Below, piece by piece: positions 1 through 9,510 of a DNA stretch of 32,370 nucleotides (position 1 is the first letter of the stretch; every line of letters begins with the position of its first letter). A program made the position numbers and the translations under genes. Source of the DNA: Chara braunii. Taxonomy: Eukaryota > Streptophyta > Charophyceae > Charales > Characeae. The notes under the pieces are model-generated. The model saw only the letters and a list, made by a program, of their open reading frames with translations. It searched no databases and was not told the DNA's origin. The stretch lies in NCBI GenBank assembly GCA_003427395.1, contig BFEA01000665.1:358329-390698 (forward strand). Reading direction: 5' to 3'.

Positions 1-451
1 TTCAAAAAAAAAAAAAAAAAAAAAAAAAATTGACCCATTTTTGGGCCCAACCGGAATTCCGGTTGGACCACCGGGGGTCCAACCGGCCGGTTGCCGGCAC
101 AGCCCTGCTCTTGAGCCTTTCAAACCTTATTCTGTGCTTTCTCTTCACCTTTCATATCTGAAGTTTATGGAGCAATACACCTGCCATAAGGAGAAGATAG
201 GCTCCGTTAATATTTTTTTCAAAGGTTTAGGAGATTGTATGGATACACAGATTCCATAGATAAATATTGAAATTTCATGGCGATGTGTGTCGATGTTCCA
301 TAGCATCTGCATCATGTGCACTGAAATTTCATAGCATGGGCATATATATCGTCAAACAGAGCTACCCAGTAAACCGTAGACAGAGAGGGATACATGTGTT
401 GTGTTCTGAGCTGTGCGGAGACCGTGTAGCAATTGTGGTTTGGACACTTAC
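1..451 (-). other. Start of the intron after exon 4 (continues out of window)
   Basis: Intronic sequence downstream of exon 4 on the minus strand, from donor GTAAGT at 451. It contains a poly-A tract at 4-29 and a GC-rich self-complementary block at 44-97, with GGGCCCAACCGGAATTCCGG and further CCAACCGG/CCGGTTGG copies. A near-identical GGGCCCAACCGGAATTC occurs at 3782-3798. No coding signal was seen. Confidence 0.6.
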
Positions 452-733
452 GCACTCCAAAGGCGCAAGTTGATCGTGTTGTATGTGCCAAATCCTGGGA
501 TAGGTGTGTCGTACGCAACTGCCTTGACGATGTCCCCTCCCTCCCACTTGAACCGCAGCTTGTTCCCATCAGAGTAATCTTTGACATGGCCATAATATCG
601 CACCGGATATTGCACATCTAATCTCTCCACTTCCCATGGATTGCCAACTGTCAGCCAGCAGTCCGGTAACTCGACTTGTTTCCCATTTATTATGCGCTGT
701 TCAAACATCCCATACCTGTATCGGATACCATAC
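452..733 (-). CDS. Alpha-1,4-glucan phosphorylase, exon 4
   Basis: The exon encodes YGIRYRYGMFEQRIINGKQ, then VELPDCWLTVGNPWE, YPVRYYGHV, KWEGGDIVKAVAYDTPIPG and NTINLRLWS. It aligns continuously with family sequences around YGLRY.YG.F.Q.I..G.QVE.PD.WL..GNPWE and AVAYDTP.PGY.T...N.LRLW. The acceptor is CTTTTCAG and the donor is the ideal GTAAGT, leaving GC of a split Ala codon. The gene must continue to the left of this window: the rest of the enzyme, including the C-terminal domain with the PLP-binding lysine, is not present. I found no following exon in positions 1-445. PDCWL replaces the usual PDYWL or PDFWL. Confidence 0.92.
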
Positions 734-754
734 CTGAAAAGCCCAGCATATTTC

Positions 755-765
755 CATCAATCAGC

Positions 766-811
<46 letters not shown>

Positions 812-890
812 GTGAGTCCATTCAATCCATCAACCAATCCATCAACCAATCAATCAATCAATCAATCAGTGAGTCCATTCAATCCATCAA
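755..890. repeat. AATC/CAATC microsatellite
   Basis: Two runs of AATC repeats separated by a repeated phrase (AGTGAGTCCATTCAATCCATC occurs twice, 63 bases apart). Degenerate AACC/AATC sequence continues to about 1010. Confidence 0.9.
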
Positions 891-2423
891 CCAATCAACC
901 AATCAATCAGACAACTGACCAAACACTCAATCGCAACCACTAGACCAACCGATCAATGGGTCCATCAGATTGAAATCGAATCAAACCAAATCAATCAGCC
1001 AGTCAAACGATCACTCGATTCAGGTGAAACAAACCCATATCCAACCAAAACAAATCTAACCAAATCAAAGCAAAAAGGCCAACTCAGATGAAATCCGACT
1101 GATCCGAATAGAATCAAATACGATCAAAAGAAATTACAGACAAGTCAAACAGAGCAAATAAACTGTCAATATGTAAATTGACCGAGAATTTTGAGAAACA
1201 GACAAATGCATCCGAACAGCCAAACCCTGGAATAAAACAGACGGTGAACACGGAATGAACATGCAAGACTTTGTGAGCGGAATGACCAGAGCGTTATCAC
1301 ATCCATGGGATCTTGAATGGTGCATAGCAGTAGGCACATCACCCAAAGCCCCATAACCCAGGAGAAACGCTCAGCAATGGTGTTCCCACTCGAAAACCAC
1401 AGTAGTTGTCTCCACTCCACACTGCGCTACTGGTGGACAAGTGTGCAACAACCATCTGCTTCCTGACCTCTCTGAAAAGCAATGGAACAAGCAATAATGA
1501 CATCTCCGACACATGCACATGAACATTTGTTATTATAATCAGGGAAAAGGCTGACCAGAGTTCTGTTCAGTGAGGGGACTTAGAAGAGGTCTGACGAAGA
1601 CATCTGGGAAATTGGGGGAATGGAAAAAGATGTAGATATGACCGAAAAAAAAACTATGGGCGCCATAACTACTCAAAGTTTCAAACCGTATTCTCGAGAA
1701 GCTACCAACAACTTCAGCAAACTACACAACACTTTCTCAACTGCTTCTGCAAAGGATTAAAGTAATAAAGTTCATTAAACAGAGTATTGAAATGAGACTG
1801 AAAGCCAAAGTACAGCAGCAACTTCACAAATTCCAAAGCTACAAACGAAAAGGAAACAAAAAATAAAAGCCGAAGCAAAGCAACAACTTCACACAGTCCA
1901 AAGCTAAAAACGAAAAGGAAACAAACAAACAAAAAAAAAAAACATGGGGACATGCACGCAAAGCCGCTGGTTTCAAAACTTCAAAATTGAGGAGAGAAGC
2001 AAAACAACAACTTCGTAAACTCCAAAGATGGGAAGAGCGAGAGAACAAAACAAAGAAATGGAGCGAAAAAACAGCAACAACTTCACAAACTCCAAAGTGG
2101 GAGGGAAAGGACATGAAAACGCCAAAGGAAGACGAGCATCAATGTCACAAACTACAAAGCCGGAGACGAGGAGGAAACAAAAACAAAATGTCATGGCAAA
2201 ACATGTTCGCATACGAATTTACAAGAGATGCGTCTAACGCAGTGCTAGTCCCCAGTCGAACCAGGGGCTCCTCCACGACCATGAGCCCCCCGGTCAAACT
2301 GGACGGTGACTGGCCAGGTAGGCTCCAGGTTGCGCCCATGGCATTCTGGCTGGCGGGGAGGTCCAGGAGGGAAAAAGCTGTGTGGCCTCCTGGAGCTTTG
2401 TGGAGCTGCAACTTCGGGAGAGA

Positions 2424-2445
2424 GGGGGGGGGGGGGGGGGGGGGN
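2424..2445. repeat. Poly-G run ending in an ambiguous base
   Basis: Twenty-one G followed by N at 2445. The length is probably uncertain in the assembly. Confidence 0.85.
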
Positions 2446-2560
2446 GAAATGGGGCCAGTAATCCCATCGTTTCAATGAAAAACAGGCGGCTGATCTCGGC
2501 CACCAATCTGTTTTTCGTTGAAATGCAGGGCCACTGGCCCCACTTTTTGAATTCTTTTTA

Positions 2561-2680
2561 GGGCATACTCACACTCAGACTTTTCTACTGAGCTCTAGAT
2601 GTGACTGAGGTCAGACTCATCCGGGTATGGCCCTAAGTGCGGTCAGATACACTTGAAAACGTGCTACTGTGAGTATGCCC
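2561..2680. mobile_element. Harbinger-like MITE, 120 bp
   Basis: Perfect 13-bp terminal inverted repeats: GGGCATACTCACA at 2561-2573 and TGTGAGTATGCCC at 2668-2680. TTA flanks both ends (2558-2560 and 2681-2683). Known fact: PIF/Harbinger transposons make 3-bp TTA/TAA target duplications and often have G-rich termini. It has no coding capacity, so it would be non-autonomous. A related partial copy lies at 8214-8280. Confidence 0.65.
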
Positions 2681-2763
2681 TTAGGCGGGAGTTCTTCTGT
2701 GTGTCCAGTGCCTCCGCACTAGCGACCCCCCTCCACCCACTCCAACCTCCCCCTCACTCATTC

Positions 2764-2892
2764 GCGTCACCATTCGCACTGCTGCTGCTGCACGACATTA
2801 CTGCCAACTGCGCCCTTGACTGACGTGGCGTCACCATTCGCACTGCTGCTGCTGCACGACATTACCGCCAACTGCGCCCTTGACTGACGTGG
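2764..2892. repeat. 64-bp tandem duplication
   Basis: Two nearly identical copies starting with GCGTCACCATTCGCACTG at 2764 and 2828, each containing CTGCTGCTGCTG and ending CTTGACTGACGTGG. Confidence 0.9.
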
Positions 2893-2949
2893 CAGAGCCA
2901 GCCAAAACCGCCAAAGAGCCCACCATCACGGCTGTTGAGCATCCCTGCG

Positions 2950-3360
2950 TGCCCTCTTTTTCTTCTTCTTCTTCTTCGTCGTCTTCTCATTCTTGGCGAG
3001 AGAGAGGGGGGGGGGAGAGAGAGAGAAAACAGTTTGTGAAAATGTTCTTCCGTCGCACTCCTCCCTCCACCCTCTTCTTCTTCTTCTTCTTCTTCCTCCT
3101 CCTCATCTTTTTTATCTTCTTCTTCGTCTTCTCCTAGGCAGAGTAGAGGAATTCCGTCCTTCCCGTAGAAGAGTTTTAGACGTTTCATACTACCCATGTA
3201 TCATAAAATTTCATTCCAGAATCCATATGATAAAAGTGGAGATGATTCTCAATTCACAGCTGGTCGCTGCTTCTTCTTCTTCTTCCTCCTCCTCCTCCTC
3301 CTCCTCCTCCTCCTCCTCCTCCTCCTCCTCTCCTTTTCTTCTTCCTCCTCTTTTTTTTTT
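2950..3360. repeat. Pyrimidine triplet repeats (CTT/CTC)
   Basis: CTT/CTC tracts at about 2957-2990, 3074-3133 and 3270-3350, split by a purine block GAGAGAGGGGGGG at 3000-3027. Long open frames here are only low-complexity Ser/Leu/Phe or Glu/Arg translations. Confidence 0.85.
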
Positions 3361-4053
3361 TTCATTAATTCCAGCGCGACATTTCAGCATAAACTTAGTG
3401 CCAGGTCAATGTCTGCCCATCACTGGTGAATCTCAACTCCCCCATTGATCTTCCCCCCTCGCCCTGGCCCCCCTCATCCACTTCTTCTTCGTGTTCTTCC
3501 ACATTTCTTCATCTTCTTCATATTTCACTTCAAACACCAAGTTCGACATTCACCCTCTCCCATCTACCTCCCCGCTCTCCCATCGACTGCTTCCCCCCCC
3601 TCACCCGTCGACCTCCCCACTTGCTGTTCCTCTGCCACTAACCCCCCTACACACAACCCCCCGGCCCCCCTGAAAAAAACAGTTACCAGTTCAAAATTTT
3701 CTTTGCAGATTCCGACTGCTCTCCTCGAGCGCAGTCGTACCCCACTGTCAAAAAAAACAAAAAACAACAAAGGGCTGTTTCGGGCCCAACCGGAATTCTG
3801 GTTGGAATTCTTCTTCGACCAGCTCAAGTGGACCGGGTCCGTTAGAACCGGGCGCGCCCTGTCCCAGCCATGGTTTAGAGGCAAAACAAAACGAAACATT
3901 GCATTGTGCTTGGAAGAGCTACAAAGAGCATAGCACGATTAGTCCACAGATGGTCAGCTGACGATCAGCTGAGGTGCCAGATGGAGAGCAACTCAACATG
4001 CACACAAGAGAATAAGGTAGGGGTTTCAACTTGCTGGGGAACCAAGAACTGAC

Positions 4054-4159
4054 CCCGAGGCAGGAAGATTGAGTGTAGCCATCGAGTCTAGGAAGCAGCT
4101 TGCTAATCGGCCTAGTCCTCCATTGCCAAGAGCAGGGTCATGCTCATGCTCAAACTGCT
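4054..4159 (-). CDS. Alpha-1,4-glucan phosphorylase, exon 3 (glycine loop)
   Basis: The exon encodes [14 protein letters not shown], then [20 protein letters not shown], followed by two bases of a Gly codon. In characterised phosphorylases the [19 protein letters not shown] segment holds the glycine loop of the active site (Gly134-Gly135 in the rabbit muscle enzyme). The acceptor is TTCCTAG, which leaves AG of a split codon; a second possible cut after TAGAG would start at CAG in phase 0. No other AG occurs for about 150 bases upstream on the minus strand, as expected before an acceptor. The donor is GTCAGT. Its phase (2) fits exon 4, which supplies the last base of the Gly codon. The family-typical PAWGYG reads PASGYG here (TCG instead of TGG). 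About 15-17 residues that should link exon 2 to this exon (the Y..AL..LG..LE region) are missing. Confidence 0.9.
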
Positions 4160-4328
4160 CTAGGAAGGACATCCCCAAACAAAAGCCATTCATTCAGGGA
4201 AATGCATATCAACAGCCGTTCAAACAACACATGCCAAATGACATACACACGAACACATTGAAATCAAGGGTAAGTATAAGTTCAGAAGAATTTCCAAAGA
4301 ACCCAAAACAGCTATCACACACGGGTAA

Positions 4329-4575
4329 CACTCCATTGCCAACAGCAAGAGCACGGTAACCTTATTGCTCCTTAAACCACCAGTACTTCCTAAAGTCATG
4401 CCCGTTAACGCGCCACGATTTTAGGAAACGTACGGGCCACTACAGGAGCGCCCAAATTCATCCAGCTAGAAACGTTTCTACTCTATTTTTTTCTGTGGCC
4501 GATAGCTGGGCCAAGTACTGGTGGTTTAACTGCTCTAGGAAGGATGTCCCCCATCAAAAGCCATTTAATTGGAGT
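4329..4575. repeat. Decayed copy of the exon 3 border, split by a MITE
   Basis: CTCCATTGCCAA then AGAGCA at 4331-4354 resembles exon 3 coding sequence at 4120-4142. After the MITE, AACTGCTCTAGGAAGGATGT and AAAAGCCATTTA at 4528-4567 match the true exon border and intron end at 4153-4193 (AACTGCTCTAGGAAGGACAT, AAAAGCCATTCA). Removing the 158-bp insertion brings the two halves to about the spacing of the real exon border. The copy has lost most coding sequence. Confidence 0.6.
4372..4529. mobile_element. TTAA-flanked MITE, 158 bp
   Basis: TTAA followed by ACCACCAGTACTT at 4372-4388, and AAGTACTGGTGGT followed by TTAA at 4513-4529. The inverted repeats are perfect over 13 bp, 17 bp counting TTAA. 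TTAA duplication is typical of piggyBac-type transposons, although the termini do not begin with the usual CCC. It has no coding capacity. Confidence 0.7.
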
Positions 4576-6044
4576 CGTACACTATCAGTAACGACTCCAA
4601 AGCCGCATGGTTAGTAGAAGTCGAAAAGAAATGCCAATGAAGTTGAATGAACCTGAAAGACCTATGCATACCAGAATTTCCAAAACCAATGCAAAAGCCG
4701 CCACACCGTATCGACTGCCATCCCTCCCTCCTAACATGCAACAGGGGAAACCGGTGCCTCTACATGGCTGGAAAAGCACATTTCACAAATTTAATAGATT
4801 CGTGACACGTTATGTTGTATTCTGGTCCAGTGACTCCAGTGTCCCGTACACAGAATACTCATATTCCACACTTCCCTCCATTACGGTCGAGAGAACCTCA
4901 GACAGCGGCATTGACTACATATTATGGAGGAAGTATTTACCACTGCTCTACCCCTGTTCTTGAACCTCTGCAATAACACCCCCTTTTGTGTACTGCAATA
5001 GAGACTAAAAAAACTCTCTCGAGTGGGTGGCTTCACCCCTTGATTACTTCGTATGAGAAAGAAAAACATGTTCATTACTTGTCACTTAGGAGCTAGAATA
5101 TAATACAAATGTATGACCACATACGTAAAACAGAGTAGGACAAACCTTTTGGGCCATATGATATCATTTTAACTCATAAATAAACTTTATATAGATAATA
5201 GTAGAGAAATTTAGAAAGAATAGGAAAGATTAGAATACAATAAGAATAACGTGCAGACCTCAAATAGAGTACGACAAACCTTTTGCCCCACATGATATCA
5301 TTATAACTCATAAATAAACTTTACATAGATAATAAAAGCAGAGAAATTTAGAAATTATAGCAAAGATTAGAATACAATAGAATAATGTGCATGCAATTCG
5401 ACAAAAAGTATCGGGTTTGTACCACTGAGATAACTGCACGGTGCACATCCTTCGGAGCATTGCGAGTATGCTGCTAGGCTTTCTACAGGTCCATTGAAGT
5501 TTACTGAATTACAATTATTACCTTAAGTTTACCAGGAAATACATCTTCACAAAAAAGTTTTGGGTGCGTTTATTGTCCAAAAAGTACCCAAAAGACCATA
5601 GCTCAGGGAGTTCTTTTCTGAACACATACCGCATCCTCCAGCCTGTAGCCAATCTGTTGCAAAGCGCCGGAGTATGAATCCTGTTGTATTCACCACCACA
5701 TAGATACCAAAGCAAATAATCAACCAAATAATATATATTTGTTACGCATATCTTTTGCTATAATAATCTGACTATCCTCTCTAAACTTAGTTCGGCAAAA
5801 CTCATCAGTGTTACCGATGGGATTGGTAAAAGGCGATAAGCATGATAAGCATACATGCCATGCAGGACCTATTTGGCATTTCTATCCATTGCAGCATCAA
5901 TGTACCCAGAAACATTATCTCCTTGTCAAGGAGGGAGCACCTCAAGCGCAGCACCCATTCAGTATTTGATCCAGCTGTGACCATTCATTCAAGGTCATCT
6001 ATATTAAAATTGAGGAAGCAAGAAGCATCTGAAAGTGTTTAAAC

Positions 6045-6045
<1 letters not shown>

Positions 6046-6137
<92 letters not shown>
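6046..6137. repeat. Compound (CT)n(CA)n microsatellite
   Basis: About 29 CT units followed by about 16 CA units. The downstream sequence carries two copies of a phrase containing CCCTATTTTTCAGGTCTGC (6162 and 6313), about 150 bases apart. Confidence 0.9.
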
Positions 6138-6139
<2 letters not shown>

Positions 6140-7760
6140 ACGCCGCTTGTCAGTAAGACATGCCCTATTTTTCAGGTCTGCGCTTCTACCAGTCTTTGAA
6201 GTGAGAACCTTAATGTGCAGGATCCCTCTCTGCAGGCCCTATATTTCAGATCCGCGCTTCCCCCTCCTCTCTCTTACACACACACTGCTTGTCAGTAAAA
6301 ACAAAGACATGGCCCTATTTTTCAGGTCTGCACTTCTCCCACTCTTTGAAGTCAAAACCTTAATCTGCAGCATCCCTTTCTGTGCCTTCCAACTGTTTAT
6401 ATAAGGTTCGCTTCATGTTTTCCTCCCACTGTATTTCATTTTTATATTTTCTATTGTGTTTGGCTTCTCCTGTTGCATGGCGTTCAGTACGCGTTTTCGT
6501 CTCATTTTGGAAGAGAGAAAAACCAACGCAGGTAAGGCCTCTCACCTTCACTGCAGAGAAGGTTTAATGACCTTTCAAGGACCTGGGAGGGGTGTCAGCT
6601 AGGCTCTCAGGCAAGATCCTTCTGCTTCCCATTGGAGACTGAGGGACAGACCCAACTGGTGCTACGTTCCCAACGACCAGGCCATTTTCACGAGCAGGTT
6701 CATGCTCTCTGAGCGCAAAATTTGCGCAGGTGGTGCCTGGCCCTGAGGTCCCACAAGAGGGACACAGAACCTCCGGCAAAAGCCCTTGACACAGAAGAAG
6801 GCTCATGAACTCCCCCTCACCACTTGGAAGCATCAGAAAACCTAGTCAGAAAAGACCCCTTCACACTGGCGAGATAAGATCTAATGTCCATCGTGTCCTC
6901 AAAGACGCAAGAAAACAAAGACAAAAGAAAGAAGTAGCAAGTAGTGCTTTGTTTTTCGGGCTTTCCTTTTCGCCTTTTTCTTTCTTTGTTTTCTTCTAAC
7001 CACCACTACGTCCGAGCCTCCAAAGCGCTGCGCGCCAAAGGGAAAAAAACAAACCATCTCGGCTTTCATGGCCAATATGAGTACAGTGGGAAAATCCAGA
7101 CGGTCATGTGAAAGCTCTCTCAGAATCCCCTTTTGCTTCCCTTTCGGGAGTCGTGTTTCTGGCGCCGCCAGCCATTTTGGTCCAGTAGTCCTGGACCCCC
7201 AAGACTTTTGGACATACACGTTCTCACAGGCTAGATTTCCCGGGGGAGTGAGGTGGTGGTTTAACAGTGAGGGACACACCCTCACAACACACAATACTAT
7301 CATCGTCTGCGCTCTCAGCCTCATTGCGAGCAGTGCATACCCAGTCCACTGAGAGGAAATTGCCTGTTCCCCACAGGACCAGGCAGGTACAAAAAGGAAT
7401 CAAGTTGCCGGTCAGTGTCAGGAGCTAAAAATAGCTGAGGGCATACTGACAGATTATGACTATCCTGGATGCACTTCTGCTCAATCACAGCGTCGATCAG
7501 TGCAGAACGACCTCGTGACTTGAGTGGGTCTTTCCTAGAGCACGCACTTTTCTCTTGCACTTCCATCCAGCATATAAAGCATACGCGTTTGTTTCTCTTG
7601 CATTGACACCCAGCATACAGGTTCAGTCCACACCTTGGACATCCAACAGAAACATAATACACTCTATCTGACGAGGGTTGATCCTTTGGCGCATTTAGCA
7701 ACAACTATAAAACGCGGAAGCGTACACCATTTCGACTCTCAGTATCATCCAATGACATAC

Positions 7761-7844
7761 CTGAAGCTTCATGTTGTATACAGAATTCTGCAAAGACCTT
7801 CCAATCAAATACTCCAACGAAAGATAGCACACATGGCGCACGTC
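7761..7844 (-). CDS. Alpha-1,4-glucan phosphorylase, exon 2
   Basis: This exon of 84 bases encodes 28 residues, including CYLSLEYLIGRSLQN and SVYNMKLQ. It matches the near-invariant phosphorylase motif YYLSLEFLMGRSLQNALYNL. The acceptor is TTCATACAG and the donor is CAG followed by GTATGT, both good consensus sites. The entering phase is 0, so QDYFQRK of exon 1 runs directly into DVRHV, as in family members where the same place reads ..EKDPKRVYYLSLE. The exon leaves in phase 0 after KLQ. The long open frame on the opposite strand here (7635-8195) is an antisense shadow. Confidence 0.9.
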
Positions 7845-8213
7845 CTGTATGAACCCCAAGAAGACACCCAACAACGCCATCCAGTCAATAACACATCCAT
7901 GCAGCAGCTTTGCCAAGCCACCAGACAAACCCATCTCCTCAACTCAACATTGCACTCCAAATATTTGGTCAAAAATTCCCAACTCGACCTGACAATCCCA
8001 TTTTACGATGGCGGAATCAACACCAACCACCGTGTCATTTCAATGACACCACACTTTGACACGTGGCATACGGTCGGCAAGGCATGGCCACTTGATGACC
8101 AAGTAGACAACCGGGAGAAAGAAAAAAGAAAAAAAACGAGAAAACATAAAAAGAGCAGCTGGGTGCAAACGAGGCGAACAAAGTTCTCATCATAGGTGGA
8201 TGAGATACTGTGA

Positions 8214-8280
8214 GGGCATACTCACACAAGGACGTTTTTGACTCAGCTCGGGTCGTAATTGCGGTCAGATACATCCTTGG
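8214..8280. mobile_element. Truncated relative of the 2561-2680 MITE
   Basis: It has the identical 13-bp terminus GGGCATACTCACA at 8214-8226, then similar interior sequence (GAC..TTTT..ACT.AGCTC, and GCGGTCAGATACA shared with 2639-2651). The right inverted repeat and flanking TTA are absent. Confidence 0.55.
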
Positions 8281-8389
8281 GGGATGGTAATTTCGGTCAA
8301 ATAGATCCAGGAAAGTGCAGAGAAAAATGCAACAGGGCGGATAAATGGAGAAATTCGTGGGAGCGAGAGAGACAGAGACCGTGGGACTG

Positions 8390-8640
8390 ACAAGGGGGGA
8401 AGGGAAGGGGGGGGGGGAGGAGGAGAGAGAGAGTGAGGAGCAGAGGAGAGAGCGAGGGAGGGGAAGGTGAGAAAAGAGAGAGGGAGGGAAAGGGCAGAGA
8501 GACAGAGAGAGAAAGAGAGAGGTGTTTCCAATATCCTAGATTTTAAAAATGCCCGGGAAAGGATCTGCACAGAACAAAATGAGACTTCGGTAGTGACCTT
8601 GGATCTGTCCCTTCCATTCTCTCTCTCTCTCTCTCTCCCT
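8390..8640. repeat. Purine-rich GA/GGA tract
   Basis: GGGGGAAGGGAAGG and GAGAGAG stretches on the plus strand to about 8523, then a CT run at 8620-8640. No gene seen; open frames are low-complexity. Confidence 0.75.
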
Positions 8641-9002
8641 CCCTCCCCGCAGCTGCATTGACCTTCGTCCCTTCTCATCAAACATGGTGCTCCTCCTCTC
8701 ATCTTCCTTGGACTGAAACGTCTCCATTCATTGCATTCATTATTTTAAAAAAAACGGGAATCTCGGTGAGATGAAAAAATATAAATTTTAAAAGCGAAGG
8801 TCTTCACTCATTACCTCCCAAGGCACAAAGGTACTTCGATATGGTTCCCCCCCCCCACACACACTTAGGGACTGATGGAGAGGCCACTGGGCCGTCAATT
8901 TCAGGTTTGGCGGTTAGCATCCCAAGGGACATGGAAAGAGAGCAGTCCTGAATGTATCATCTACGTCCATGTAACCACCTCACGGAGTATATCTTGCGTC
9001 TA

Positions 9003-9115
9003 AGGGTGACGGCCTTGACGTATCATCATTGAACTGACCGGCCCCAGTTTGTATCTGGATCCGAAAACTGGGGCCTGTATTTCAACAGTTCATGGGTGTA
9101 CCAACTGAGCTAGGC
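9003..9115 (-). mobile_element. tRNA-derived SINE-like copy, minus strand
   Basis: On the minus strand an A-box-like TAGCTCAGTTGG (9112-9101) is followed about 34 bases later by a weak B-box TTTTCGGATCC (9067-9057). Next come an 11-bp hairpin (GGCCCCAGTTT at 9040-9050 with its complement at 9065-9075) and a 3' part that matches a plus-strand copy at 9331-9374. Known fact: tRNA-derived SINEs keep internal pol III A and B boxes. Confidence 0.55.
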
Positions 9116-9224
9116 TTATTGATACTTCCACGAGGATTGAAATGGCAAAAGAAAAGGAAAAGAGAAAGAAAAATCTGTCAAAAAAAAAAAAAAAAAAATC
9201 GGCATGGGAAAAAAAAACAGTTGA

Positions 9225-9378
9225 AAAAAAAAAGAAGGAAAAATTTCCGAAATACAAACTCAAGTTCGAATCCAGAAAAAAAAAGAAAAAAAAGAAAAAG
9301 AAAAAAGAAGATAACATAATTCTGAATTCCCTGGGGCCGGTCGGCTTCAATGATCATATCTCAAGGCCGTCGCCATTA
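9225..9378 (+). mobile_element. tRNA-derived SINE-like copy, plus strand, A-rich interruptions
   Basis: GAAATACAAACTCAAGTTCGAATCC at 9249-9273 includes a perfect B-box core GTTCGAATCC (9264-9273). After an A-rich block, CTGGGGCCGGTC and TCAAGGCCGTCGCC (to 9374) match the 3' part of the minus-strand copy about 300 bases away. The A-box half is replaced by A-rich sequence. Confidence 0.5.
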
Positions 9379-9475
9379 TTAAAAAGAACAAAAAAAAAAA
9401 AAAATAGAAAGAGCGCTTGGAACAGTCATAAATGCGAATGCCATTCCCATCTCGAACCACCCCCCCCAAAAAAAA

Positions 9476-9510
9476 GGGTTTTTTTTTTGGGGGGGGGCGG
9501 GGGGGGGGGG
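9476..9510. repeat. Poly-T/poly-G tract next to a C/A tract
   Basis: CCCCCCCAAAAAAAAGGG is followed by TTTTTTTTTGGGGGGGG and more G, giving a near-palindrome of homopolymers (about 9461-9510). It is prone to assembly error. Confidence 0.6.

Larger units (their letters stand above)
734..4053 (-). other. Intron between exons 3 and 4
   Basis: An intron of about 3.3 kb with donor GTCAGT and acceptor CTTTTCAG. It holds an AATC microsatellite, an A-rich segment with recurrent AACTTC..AAANTCCAAAG phrases (about 1700-2160), a G run with an ambiguous base, a Harbinger-like MITE, a 64-bp duplication, and pyrimidine-rich triplet repeats. No gene recognised inside. Confidence 0.75.
4160..7760 (-). other. 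Intronic region between exons 2 and 3, probably hiding one small exon
   Basis: About 3.6 kb bounded by donor GTATGT and acceptor TTCCTAG. Family alignment requires about 15-17 more residues between exon 2 (..MKLQ) and exon 3 (QFEHEH..). If exon 3 starts with split codon bases AG, the hidden exon should be 3n+1 bases, near 46-49. I searched the minus strand for L-G-x-x-L/F-E coding patterns and found no convincing one. The region also holds a MITE, a decayed exon-border copy, a CT/CA microsatellite, and a near-duplicate pair at 5129-5232 and 5262-5372 (GAGTANGACAAACCTTTTG then CATATGATATCAT or CACATGATATCAT). Confidence 0.6.

Noticed and set aside
448-708. Reading exon 4 as a stand-alone 86-codon gene starting at MFEQ
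   Set aside because: Homology continues upstream (YGIRYRYG) to a CTTTTCAG acceptor, and the stop codon is inside a GTAAGT donor.
5931-5970. Minus-strand MGAALE followed by GTGCTC, a candidate for the missing phosphorylase exon
   Set aside because: An in-frame TGA lies directly before the ATG, so the required upstream Y..AL residues cannot be encoded. The donor is weak and the phase leaves the segment one residue short.
7635-8195. 186-codon open frame on the plus strand
   Set aside because: It is antisense to phosphorylase exon 2, whose homology and splice sites are clear. The composition shows no domain.
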